A stretch of DNA of 10,371 bases from Candidatus Saccharibacteria bacterium CG_4_10_14_0_2_um_filter_52_9 (GCA_002792275.1 PFOA01000043.1:587-10957), one strand, 5' to 3'; counted from the stretch's first letter, positions 5,621 through 10,371 are shown. A program made the numbers and translations. Notes: generated from the letters alone by a model not told the origin.

Positions 5621-5680
5621 CTAAATAACCTTGGCTTTTTTGGGTTTCTTGATCTCTTTGCGCCCTTTATCTTTGGACAT
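5621..5680 (-). CDS. 19-aa Lys/Arg-rich small protein ('SKDKG...KKPKK' type)
   Basis: The product MSKDKGRKEIKKPKKAKVI is 19 aa and highly basic. I recall longer small proteins in other bacteria that open with a similar 'MSKDKG.K..KKPK' string and have no known function; this may be a minimal member, but the match is from memory. Evidence that it is translated: a GGAG (5691-5688) 7 nt before the ATG, a plausible promoter above it, and one-base spacing to the next start codon. It could also serve as a translated leader for the 82-aa gene. The basic composition would suit binding to RNA or acidic surfaces, but nothing shows this directly. Confidence 0.55.
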   Translation of the reverse strand: MSKDKGRKEIKKPKKAKVI

Positions 5681-5702
5681 AGTAGTTCTCCAGTTACTTC
5701 TT

Positions 5703-5731
5703 AGTATACGCTCCTGGTTGACAATAACCAA
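5703..5731 (-). promoter_or_regulatory. Promoter of the 19-aa/82-aa pair
   Basis: The minus strand reads TTGGTT (5731-5726), a 17-nt spacer and TATACT (5708-5703). The predicted start near 5696 lies just above the GGAG ribosome site of the 19-aa gene. Confidence 0.5.
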
Positions 5732-5764
5732 ATCTCATACTATGCCATATCTAATTTAACTGAG

Positions 5765-6307
5765 CTATTTGAGTCTTTTAAGATGAGCCAAGCCCATCAG
5801 GACTAACAAAGCCATAACGGCGGCACCGGCCAAGACAGAAACAGCCGCGTATTGGGTAATTTGCCCGAATGTGCCATAGGCGTAGCCGTCGCCAAGCAAT
5901 AGGCCGCGCAGAGTTTCACCCTGGAATAAAGCCGCTTTTTGCTGCTGTAGCGCTGGGTTAGTCGGGTCGGCTTTGGCAAGCGTACTAACTTCGGCGTAGG
6001 TTTTACCGCCGGCAACCTTTTCGAGGTGGCGACCGATGAAACCATTGGCGTAGGCTTTAGCTTTAGTACCGTTATCAACTAATTGCCCGGCATACTGCTG
6101 AAGGTCAGGAAACTCGGCCGGATCCAGTGCCGGACTGCCCTTTTCGGGGAAGTAAATTTTTTGGGCGGCCAGTTCATCATGAACGCTACTGGTTGCGAAC
6201 GTAGCTGCTTTCCAGGCCAGGCCGCCAACGGCTAGTAATACAACTATCATTGCCGTGCCTAATAATATAAATACGGTATCAATTATTTTTCTTTGTGATT
6301 TTGCCAT
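5765..6307 (-). CDS. Two-helix membrane protein with extracytoplasmic domain, 180 aa
   Basis: Function unknown. A membrane helix at about 10-31 and another at about 153-172 flank an extracytoplasmic domain of some 120 residues. Conserved-looking segments include 'VHDELAAQKIYFPEKGSPAL', 'FPDLQQYAGQLVDNGTKAKAYANGFIGRHL', 'GGKTYAEVSTLAKADP' and 'ALFQGETLRGLLL'. From memory, this pattern matches actinobacterial membrane proteins often misnamed 'aromatic ring-opening dioxygenase LigA'; no dioxygenase motif is present. The ATG at 6307 has AAGGA 8 nt upstream and a TACAAT box at 6338-6333. The gene is 37 nt downstream of the 50-aa gene and may be transcribed with it or alone. The C-terminus is short and basic. 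Confidence 0.85.
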   Translation of the reverse strand: MAKSQRKIIDTVFILLGTAMIVVLLAVGGLAWKAATFATSSVHDELAAQKIYFPEKGSPALDPAEFPDLQQYAGQLVDNGTKAKAYANGFIGRHLEKVAGGKTYAEVSTLAKADPTNPALQQQKAALFQGETLRGLLLGDGYAYGTFGQITQYAAVSVLAGAAVMALLVLMGLAHLKRLK

Positions 6308-6332
6308 AATGCTTATCCTTGTTTACTTTAGT

Positions 6333-6338
6333 ATTGTA
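6333..6338 (-). promoter_or_regulatory. -10-like box before the 180-aa gene
   Basis: TACAAT on the minus strand predicts a start near 6326 and a leader of about 19 nt that includes the AAGGA ribosome site. The -35 region, which falls inside the end of the 50-aa gene, is weak. Confidence 0.35.
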
Positions 6339-6344
6339 CCGCAC

Positions 6345-6497
6345 CTACGGCCGCGTAACACGCTTTATGGCTCGCCAGCGCTTGATTTGTAACTTATGAG
6401 CCTTGTCGGGCCAGTTGCGACTGATTGTTTCGAACCAGTCATCAAAATTCATGTCGTCATTCGCAACCGGTGCGGGATGGGTATGCCTTTTTATCAT
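6345..6497 (-). CDS. Small hypothetical protein, 50 aa
   Basis: Unrecognised. The 50-aa product has a His/Pro-rich start ('IKRHTHPAPVANDD'), then 'MNFDDWFETISRNWPDKAHKLQIKRWRAIKRV', which should be helical and is rich in Trp and basic residues. There is no membrane segment. The frame is open further upstream to a GTG at 6563 (72 aa), but the ATG at 6497 is preferred: an AGGGGGG run lies 8 nt upstream, and the longer N-terminus covers a dyad and a possible -10 (GATAAT at 6527-6522). It is 83 nt downstream of the PH-like gene. Confidence 0.5.
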   Translation of the reverse strand: MIKRHTHPAPVANDDMNFDDWFETISRNWPDKAHKLQIKRWRAIKRVTRP

Positions 6498-6549
6498 CTT
6501 CTTGTCCCCCCTGTAGGTACTATTATCTGCGCTTGTGGCTTGAGGTACA

Positions 6550-6563
6550 GTGACTGATGTCAC
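6550..6563. repeat. 14-bp inverted repeat GTGAC-N4-GTCAC
   Basis: GTGAC (6550-6554) and GTCAC (6559-6563) form a perfect dyad between the PH-like gene and the 50-aa gene. It is placed where an operator of the 50-aa gene could be, but the arms are short and chance cannot be excluded. Confidence 0.3.
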
Positions 6564-6580
6564 GAGACAAATGTGATTAA

Positions 6581-6955
6581 TTACGGCCTGACGCCTGTTA
6601 TGCCGGCCTGATAGTATTCCAGCCGCCTTTTTTCAATGTAGTGAACGAACTTTTCGACACACCGATTATTGACGAAACGCAATGTAAAATGGCTGATTTT
6701 GGTATTTAGCGTCACGGCAGTGAACGGATCGGCTCTGGATACATCAACGCCATCAACTATGTCATGGGTGAACTCATCATTGTCGGTGTAACCAGGTTTA
6801 TGATTTAACGATATGACACGGCGATCGGTGGCAACTACCATCCTGTCCACCCAGCTCAGTAAGCCGGGGTCTTCGGCAATCCGGCCGTAAATAACAGCCT
6901 GGATATGTTCATTGTCGTGAATGATAGTCGGCAGATAATGAGCGTTGAATTTCAT
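6581..6955 (-). CDS. Bacterial PH-like (YokE-type) domain protein, 124 aa
   Basis: This is a small single-domain protein whose pattern fits the bacterial pleckstrin-homology-like (bPH/YokE) group. These are often found in stress or membrane-associated contexts and their ligands are mostly unknown. The hallmark is the segment 'DRMVVATDRRVISLNHK' at about residues 37-53 (strand, 'ATDRRVI' turn, strand), preceded by 'EHIQAVIYGRI' and followed by beta strands 'FTAVTLNTKISHFTLRFV' and a C-terminal helix 'CVEKFVHYIEKRRLEY'. There are no membrane segments. The frame opens at a GTG (6970), but the ATG at 6955 overlaps the stop of the upstream gene (TGATG), which indicates translational coupling, and is preferred. 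No Shine-Dalgarno is seen. Confidence 0.7.
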   Translation of the reverse strand: MKFNAHYLPTIIHDNEHIQAVIYGRIAEDPGLLSWVDRMVVATDRRVISLNHKPGYTDNDEFTHDIVDGVDVSRADPFTAVTLNTKISHFTLRFVNNRCVEKFVHYIEKRRLEYYQAGITGVRP

Positions 6956-7185
6956 CAAACCATACTGCACTGCGAAATACCGGCCGCAATAAGCTCTTTT
7001 CTGACCCGGTTTTTCTTAGTGGACAATTCTTCGAGGCCATCCTCAAGGAAGGCAGAACCATCAGAGGCTAGTGGTAGCTTTGATGAGTTAGCGCTTTTTT
7101 TCATAATCTTTCCTTGGAGCGGCAGGTTTTCCAGGCCGTTACTGCCTGGAAAATAATTAATGCGCTCCAGCGTAGCCTGATCCAT
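6955..7185 (-). CDS. Hypothetical protein coupled to the PH-like gene, 76 aa (or 49 aa)
   Basis: Unrecognised. The polar 76-aa product has no membrane segment. Its C-terminal half, 'AFLEDGLEELSTKKNRVRKELIAAGIS', looks helical. Two starts compete. The ATG at 7185 gives the full length but has no ribosome site. The ATG at 7104 (residue 28, 'MKKSANSSK') has AAGGA at 6-nt spacing and lies just below a 10-bp hairpin, so the 49-aa form may be the real product and the hairpin part of its leader. The stop TGA overlaps the start of the PH-like gene by one base, so the pair probably act together. The permease gene ends 62 nt upstream on the same strand; this gap holds no clear promoter. Confidence 0.6.
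   Translation of the reverse strand: MDQATLERINYFPGSNGLENLPLQGKIMKKSANSSKLPLASDGSAFLEDGLEELSTKKNRVRKELIAAGISQCSMV
7127..7153. repeat. Perfect 10-bp hairpin upstream of or inside the 76-aa gene
   Basis: TTTTCCAGGC (7127-7136) and GCCTGGAAAA (7144-7153) pair perfectly across a 7-nt loop. The T-run precedes the stem on both strands, so it is not an intrinsic terminator. It lies 22-49 nt above the ATG at 7104, suggesting an mRNA leader structure or a protein-binding dyad. Confidence 0.55.
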
Positions 7186-7247
7186 TGATGAATCAAAAGT
7201 TAAGTCTTCGTCGCGCAGATTGTGGTCGACGGCGGCGTTCTACTCTC

Positions 7248-8372
7248 CTAAGAACTCATCATGGCCAGCATCTTTTTACCGCCCGTTTTAAAGAATCTGA
7301 TCAATACCACGGCCGCAATCAGCAAGAAAATGATGTTTAGCACTGTTGTGTAGTTCCAGCTTACCGAGGCCTCTATTAGCTTGGCCTGCCGCTCAGCCGG
7401 CACCAGATTAAGCAGTTGGAATAAGCCTTCGATGGCATAGCCGGCAATTACTATTGCCACGTAGAGCAGTCCGGTCAGGTTCAGCGCCATCCTCCAGCCA
7501 TAGTATTTGCGGTAAATATTGATGATTGGCAACACAATCAGGTCGGCAAATATAAAACTAATGACGCCGCCAAACGAAATGCCGCCGTTCCACAAAACAA
7601 CCGCCAACGGTACGTTACCAATCGAGCATACAAAGCTAATAACCGCTACCAACGGGCCGACAATTGGCCCCCAGATGACCGACCAGGCCGGATGATTGGT
7701 CAGGAAGAAGGCTTGCCAGAAAGACTCGGGGATCAGCGCCGCGGCGGCGCCGGCAATCAGCAAACCCAAGGCTATGTCTTTCCAGACGGCCTGCCAGTCC
7801 ATCACAAAGTAGTGCGATGTCGATGTTTTGCCAGCTGGTGACCCTAACTTTGACAACAGCGAGCCCGGTTGGCTAACGGCCATGTCCATTTGGGCGTGGG
7901 CTTCCATTTTGCCCTGTGCGCCACGTTCGGCCACTCTGTGGGCTACTTCGATGACCTTTGGTTTCAGTAGCCGTCGCCCCAGTATGGCAAAGACTATAAT
8001 CATAATCGGCCCGGCCACAAATTCGGCCAGCGTGAATCGCCAGCCCAGCAACAGCGCCATTATGATGCCCAGTTCTATCACCAAGTTGGTGGAGGCAATC
8101 TCAAAAGCAATCGCCGACGAGAAGTTGGCACCTTTTGTGAATAAAGACCTGGTCAGAGCTACCGCGGCATAGGAACAAGATGACGAGGCGGCTCCCAGTA
8201 ACGTAGCTTTGGACAGAGATTTCGGGCTGTCATCCGGCAGTAGCCTGACCATCTGTTTTTTTGTAACCACCGCTTGTATGGCCGCCGACAGCAGAAACCC
8301 CAGTATCAGCGCCCATAGTATTTCCCAGCCCATCGCAAAGGCTGTTGATAACGCCCGGCCTAGTTCATGCAT
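7248..8372 (-). CDS. DUF318/ArsP-type permease, 374 aa
   Basis: This is a membrane permease of the DUF318 (ArsP_1/YraQ) family. Some members export organoarsenicals or are linked to metal and thiol handling, but the substrate here is unknown. It has two halves of four or so helices each (about 16-36, 56-75, 84-110, 115-132, then 197-215, 230-260, 265-287, 300-320, 342-361) joined by a cytoplasmic loop (about 135-190). Family-like motifs are 'GAASSSCSYAAVA' with C66, 'FEIASTNLVIELG', and in the second half 'FVCSIGNVPLAVVLWNGGISFGGVISFIFADLIVLPI' split around C249. The paired cysteines in equivalent positions suit binding of a soft metal or metalloid. The start ATG at 8372 has no Shine-Dalgarno and lies 7 nt after a TATAAT. 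The gene is divergent from the His-rich protein gene, 55 nt away. Confidence 0.88.
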   Translation of the reverse strand: MHELGRALSTAFAMGWEILWALILGFLLSAAIQAVVTKKQMVRLLPDDSPKSLSKATLLGAASSSCSYAAVALTRSLFTKGANFSSAIAFEIASTNLVIELGIIMALLLGWRFTLAEFVAGPIMIIVFAILGRRLLKPKVIEVAHRVAERGAQGKMEAHAQMDMAVSQPGSLLSKLGSPAGKTSTSHYFVMDWQAVWKDIALGLLIAGAAAALIPESFWQAFFLTNHPAWSVIWGPIVGPLVAVISFVCSIGNVPLAVVLWNGGISFGGVISFIFADLIVLPIINIYRKYYGWRMALNLTGLLYVAIVIAGYAIEGLFQLLNLVPAERQAKLIEASVSWNYTTVLNIIFLLIAAVVLIRFFKTGGKKMLAMMSS

Positions 8373-8379
8373 AGCTTCT

Positions 8380-8385
8380 ATTATA
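8380..8385 (-). promoter_or_regulatory. -10 box of the permease gene
   Basis: The minus strand reads a perfect TATAAT ending 7 nt before the ATG at 8372, which predicts a leaderless transcript. The -35 is weak. On the plus strand the same AT-rich stretch reads TATAGT and TATAGA (8382-8392), which may serve the divergent His-rich gene, so the 55-nt gap probably holds both promoters. Confidence 0.5.
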
Positions 8386-8427
8386 GTATAGAATGAGTTT
8401 AGTGAATGTAGTGCAAAGGAGATTAAT

Positions 8428-9060
8428 TTGTCGAAAGCAAAGTTAGCAAAAATTATTGGTCAACCCTGGTTATTATTATCTGCAGGCATAGTTTTAGGGG
8501 CTTTGCTGATTATGGGCATACGCTTTGCCACTTATCATGTCGACGACGTGCATTATCATGCCAACTTTGCAGTTTACATCAACGGCCAGCCGGAAAAGTT
8601 TAGCGACCCACAGTATTATTCAGAAATTGAAATGTGCACCGCCAGCAAAGAGATCATACCGAGCCAGCGTGCCCACATGCATGACAACATCAACAACGTC
8701 GTCCACGTAGAAGATCACTCGGTTACCTGGGGGCAGTTCTTTACCAACCTTGGCTGGTATCTGGGCCCTGACTTCATACAAACAGCCAACGGCACGCTGT
8801 ACCGCGAAAATGGCGCCGACAAGCTGAACCTGATGATCAACGGCCAGGATTATAGTGGTCTGGGCAGTTTTGCCAACCGGGTAATCAAAGATGAAGATAA
8901 ATTACTGATCAGCTTTGGCGATGCCAGCCAGAGCCAGCTACAACAAGAATACAAAGCCATACCTGCCACCGCCCATAAGTACGATATCGAGAAAGATCCG
9001 GCCAGCTGTGGCGGCCATGTTGGCCCTACCATGCGTGAACGCATGAACCACATGTTCTGA
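8428..9060 (+). CDS. Membrane-anchored His-rich protein, likely metal binding, 210 aa
   Basis: The protein has one N-terminal membrane anchor (about 14-33) and an exposed domain with many histidines in motifs: H37, 'HYH' (H42 and H44), 'HMH' (H83 and H85), 'HVEDH' (H93 and H97), then H183, H197 and H208. Two cysteines outside the anchor, C70 and C194, could form a disulfide or join in metal binding. The segment 'ANFAVYINGQPEKF' and the later 'VTWGQFFTNLGW' look like conserved beta-strand blocks. I recall similar 'HxHANF.VY.NG' proteins in Patescibacteria with no proven function; copper or zinc binding is an inference from the histidines. The TTG start at 8428 is supported by AAAGGAG (8415-8421) at 6-nt spacing. 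Its stop overlaps the DUF5995 start (TGATG), so the two are coupled. Confidence 0.78.
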   Translation: MSKAKLAKIIGQPWLLLSAGIVLGALLIMGIRFATYHVDDVHYHANFAVYINGQPEKFSDPQYYSEIEMCTASKEIIPSQRAHMHDNINNVVHVEDHSVTWGQFFTNLGWYLGPDFIQTANGTLYRENGADKLNLMINGQDYSGLGSFANRVIKDEDKLLISFGDASQSQLQQEYKAIPATAHKYDIEKDPASCGGHVGPTMRERMNHMF

Positions 9061-9752
9061 TGAAACAGCTGGTCAACATTGATGCGGCCACAAGTTCCGA
9101 AAACATTCTGAGCGAACTAACCGCCCTCGATGCCCGGCTGGCAGACAGCGGGCTGAAGCAGTTCCTGATATTCAACAAAGCCTACTTTATTGTGACCAGC
9201 GCCATCAAACAATCATCGGATACCGGTCATTTTCAAAGCCCGGAATTTGTTGAAGAGTTCAGCGTCCGCTTTGCCCAATACTATTTTCAGGCAATTAACG
9301 AAACCCTGGTAAACAGCCCCCAATTACCGCCGGCCTGGGCTTTGCTGAACACAGCCTGCGAAAACAAAGGCACGCCGCAATTCATCCTGCTATTAATGGG
9401 CGCAAACGCCCACATTAACAGAGATATTCCGCGCACTCTGGTGGATGTAATGGGCAGAAGGCAGATAGATGACTTATTGGGTGATGTGCGTAAAGTCGAC
9501 AGGATTTTAATGAAAAGCGGCCGGCAGATAATCGATAGTTTTGAGGAACCCGGGCATAGGCTGAACTGGCTGAAACGACACCTTGTATTCCTGTACTACC
9601 GCCCTACGATGTACATGATCCTATACTGGCGCGTCCGATCCTGGCACAACTATAAATCAATTAAAAAAACCGGCCTGCAGGCCAGCAACTACGAAAAACG
9701 TTCTATCCGCATCGCCCAGCATTTTCTGAAACTAGCCAAACACCTGAGCTAA
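9060..9752 (+). CDS. DUF5995 family protein, 230 aa
   Basis: This soluble, mostly helical protein has no membrane segment. The motif 'LLLMGANAHINRDIPRTLVDV' (about residues 117-137) is the feature I associate with DUF5995, a family of unknown function found mainly in Actinobacteria and Bacteroidetes. The H and N residues of 'AHINRD' are the best candidates for an active or metal site. Upstream is a helical region ('FSVRFAQYYFQAINETL'); downstream are a basic 'DDLLGDVRKVDRILMKS' segment and an aromatic 'FLYYRPTMYMILYWRVRSW' stretch that is amphipathic. The ATG at 9060 overlaps the stop of the His-rich gene, implying coupled synthesis. The stop codon ends at 9752, directly against the CCA end of the convergent initiator tRNA gene at 9753, with no terminator between. 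Confidence 0.82.
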   Translation: MKQLVNIDAATSSENILSELTALDARLADSGLKQFLIFNKAYFIVTSAIKQSSDTGHFQSPEFVEEFSVRFAQYYFQAINETLVNSPQLPPAWALLNTACENKGTPQFILLLMGANAHINRDIPRTLVDVMGRRQIDDLLGDVRKVDRILMKSGRQIIDSFEEPGHRLNWLKRHLVFLYYRPTMYMILYWRVRSWHNYKSIKKTGLQASNYEKRSIRIAQHFLKLAKHLS

Positions 9753-9827
9753 TGGTTGCGGGGGCAGGACTCGAACCTGCGACCTCGTGGTTATGAGCCA
9801 CGCGAGCTGCCGCTGCTCCACCCCGCG
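9753..9827 (-). tRNA. Initiator tRNA-fMet(CAT), CCA encoded
   Basis: A 75-nt cloverleaf with initiator hallmarks: acceptor CGCGGGG against CCCCGCA leaves the C1-A72 mismatch needed for formylation, and D stem GAGC/GCTC gives A11-U24. The anticodon loop is CTCATAA, the T stem GCAGG/CCTGC with loop TTCGAGT, and CCA is encoded. The D loop is 7 nt, two shorter than in E. coli. The anticodon stem is CGTGG/CCACG, so pair 29-41 is U-A instead of the usual G-C; only two of the three characteristic G-C pairs remain. A consensus-like promoter lies just upstream. Confidence 0.96.
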
Positions 9828-9842
9828 TCGAGTGGTCTGCAT

Positions 9843-9871
9843 ATTGTACTAAACAGAGGTGAAAAAGTCAA
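9843..9871 (-). promoter_or_regulatory. Promoter of the initiator tRNA
   Basis: The minus strand reads TTGACT (9871-9866), a 17-nt spacer and TACAAT (9848-9843). Transcription should start near 9836, about 9 nt before the mature tRNA 5' end. Five of six bases match consensus in each box. Confidence 0.8.
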
Positions 9872-9941
9872 TCGCCAGCGTTTTGGCGGCTGATTTATTA
9901 AATTTTCATTAACTAAATACCACCGTCAACATTCAGATATG

Positions 9942-9947
9942 TATAAT
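9942..9947 (+). promoter_or_regulatory. -10 box of the toxin-like gene
   Basis: A perfect TATAAT ends 6 nt before the ATG at 9954, consistent with a leaderless transcript. No good -35 is visible. The box overlaps the alternative upstream ATG at 9939. Confidence 0.45.
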
Positions 9948-9953
9948 CTCGGC

Positions 9954-10316
9954 ATGGCTAACTGGACAATCGTGTATTACATAACGATAAATGGGGCAAG
10001 CCCCGTTACGGACTTTATTGATAGCCTGGACGATACAGCTCAGGCAAAGGTCATTAACACTGTCCGATTGTTAAAAGAATTCGGCATACGGTTAGGCGGT
10101 TCACATTCCAAAAAGATAAAAGGCACCGCTGTATGGGAACTGCGTATCCTAGGAAGTGCTAACATCAGAGTAATTTATGTGGCTGTCAAGCAACGAAGCT
10201 TCTTGCTACTACATGCTTTCAATAAGAAAAGCTCGAAAACTCCGTCAAAAGAGCTTAAAACAGCAGCCGATCGTCTGCGTGAATATCGGTCACGAAAGTT
10301 AAGAACCCCGCACTAA
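9954..10316 (+). CDS. Gp49/HigB-like toxin family protein (RelE superfamily), 120 aa
   Basis: This belongs to the phage-derived Gp49-like (HigB/RelE superfamily) proteins, mRNA interferases that act on the ribosome and are normally held in check by an XRE-type antitoxin. Family landmarks are the N-terminus 'WTIVYYITINGASPVTDFIDSL', a 'VINTVRLLKEFGI' helix, the core 'IKGTAVWELRILGSANIRVIYVA', and the C-terminal 'LLLHAFNKKSSKTPSKELKTAADRLREY', including the 'F.KK...TP..E...A' pattern with catalytic-type basic residues. The length is typical of the family. The ATG at 9954 is preferred over 9939 because the family usually starts just before this Trp and the TATAAT at 9942-9947 would be cut off otherwise. 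HigB-type toxins usually precede their antitoxin, but the 55 nt left downstream contain no plus-strand start codon with a ribosome site. Confidence 0.88.
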   Translation: MANWTIVYYITINGASPVTDFIDSLDDTAQAKVINTVRLLKEFGIRLGGSHSKKIKGTAVWELRILGSANIRVIYVAVKQRSFLLLHAFNKKSSKTPSKELKTAADRLREYRSRKLRTPH

Positions 10317-10325
10317 AGTACGGGG
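10306..10325. terminator. Possible terminator hairpin after the toxin-like gene
   Basis: CCCCG (10306-10310) pairs with CGGGG (10321-10325), and an inner ACT/AGT extends the stem. The toxin stop TAA lies in the loop. There is no T-run on the plus strand. The minus strand continues TTCTTAACTTT, so it may serve better for a minus-strand gene entering from the right. Two minus-strand frames are open to the window edge there, but they are too short to call. Confidence 0.4.
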
Positions 10326-10371
10326 CTTAATCGCTTCGCTTTCTTCGGCAGACTTGAAACTACTGGTTTTG

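Noticed and set aside
7737..7756. GC-rich near-palindrome in the permease gene
   Set aside because: It encodes a run of Ala and Gly in a membrane helix region, and the codon pattern GCC/GCG explains the symmetry.
7828..8172. Plus-strand frame of 114 codons inside the permease gene
   Set aside because: It is antisense to a clear permease domain with conserved motifs and has no promoter or ribosome site.
1717..9060. Possible recoding of TGA (Gly), as in some CPR phyla
   Set aside because: TGA gives sensible ends with stop-start overlaps at 9058-9060 and 6955-6957, so the standard bacterial code fits.
9873..9888. CGCCA/TGGCG hairpin as a terminator
   Set aside because: The stem is only five pairs and no T-run follows on either strand.
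9860..9913. Seventeen-codon GTG frame with an AGAGG before it, between tRNA-fMet and the toxin-like gene
   Set aside because: The ribosome site directly touches the start codon, and the frame runs antisense across the upstream promoter region of the tRNA. It is likely chance.
1..10371. CRISPR array, insertion sequence, integrase or attachment site
   Set aside because: No regularly spaced direct repeats, transposase or integrase reading frames, or tRNA 3'-end duplications were seen near either tRNA.

Overview
The window looks like chromosomal DNA of a Patescibacteria/CPR bacterium, most probably Candidatus Saccharibacteria (TM7). This is inferred from the small compact genes, a minimal-length TilS next to FtsH, many short orphan membrane proteins and the moderate GC content. 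TGA acts as an ordinary stop in several genes, which argues against the Gracilibacteria and Absconditabacteria code. No database search was possible, so the taxon is an inference.

Layout from left to right. (1) 1-1632: housekeeping genes ftsH (5' part only) and tilS on the minus strand, then a divergent 88-aa membrane protein. (2) 1684-1760: elongator-type tRNA-Met(CAT), whose 3' half lies antisense to the end of a 503-aa acidic protein. (3) 3941-1717: a minus-strand operon of membrane-anchored cupredoxin, 89-aa protein and 503-aa protein. A six-helix ferric-reductase-like heme protein (4025-4657) diverges from it and ends in a strong bidirectional terminator. (4) 4683-4866: a compact minus-strand unit encoding a 30-aa peptide, with consensus promoter, good ribosome binding site and a shared terminator. 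(5) 4950-7185: a run of small minus-strand genes (120-aa tail-anchored-like, 82-aa, 19-aa Lys-rich, 180-aa two-helix membrane protein, 50-aa, PH-like domain protein and its coupled partner). (6) 7248-8372: a DUF318/ArsP-type permease, divergent from a plus-strand pair made of a His-rich membrane-anchored protein and a DUF5995 protein. (7) 9753-9827: initiator tRNA-fMet on the minus strand, starting exactly where the DUF5995 stop codon ends. (8) 9954-10316: a Gp49/HigB-like toxin homologue with no visible antitoxin.

Initiation signals fall into three classes. Seven genes have a -10-like hexamer 6-9 nt before the start codon, which suggests leaderless mRNAs. Six or seven have clear Shine-Dalgarno sites. 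Three internal operon genes use TAATG or TGATG stop-start overlaps.

The cupredoxin, the ferric-reductase-like protein, the His-rich protein and the ArsP-like permease suggest a metal or electron-transfer theme at the cell surface. That link rests on gene content and proximity only. The most interesting new items are the 30-aa peptide unit, the widespread leaderless layout, the initiator tRNA lacking one of its three hallmark G-C pairs, and the protein whose C-terminus is encoded antisense to a tRNA gene.
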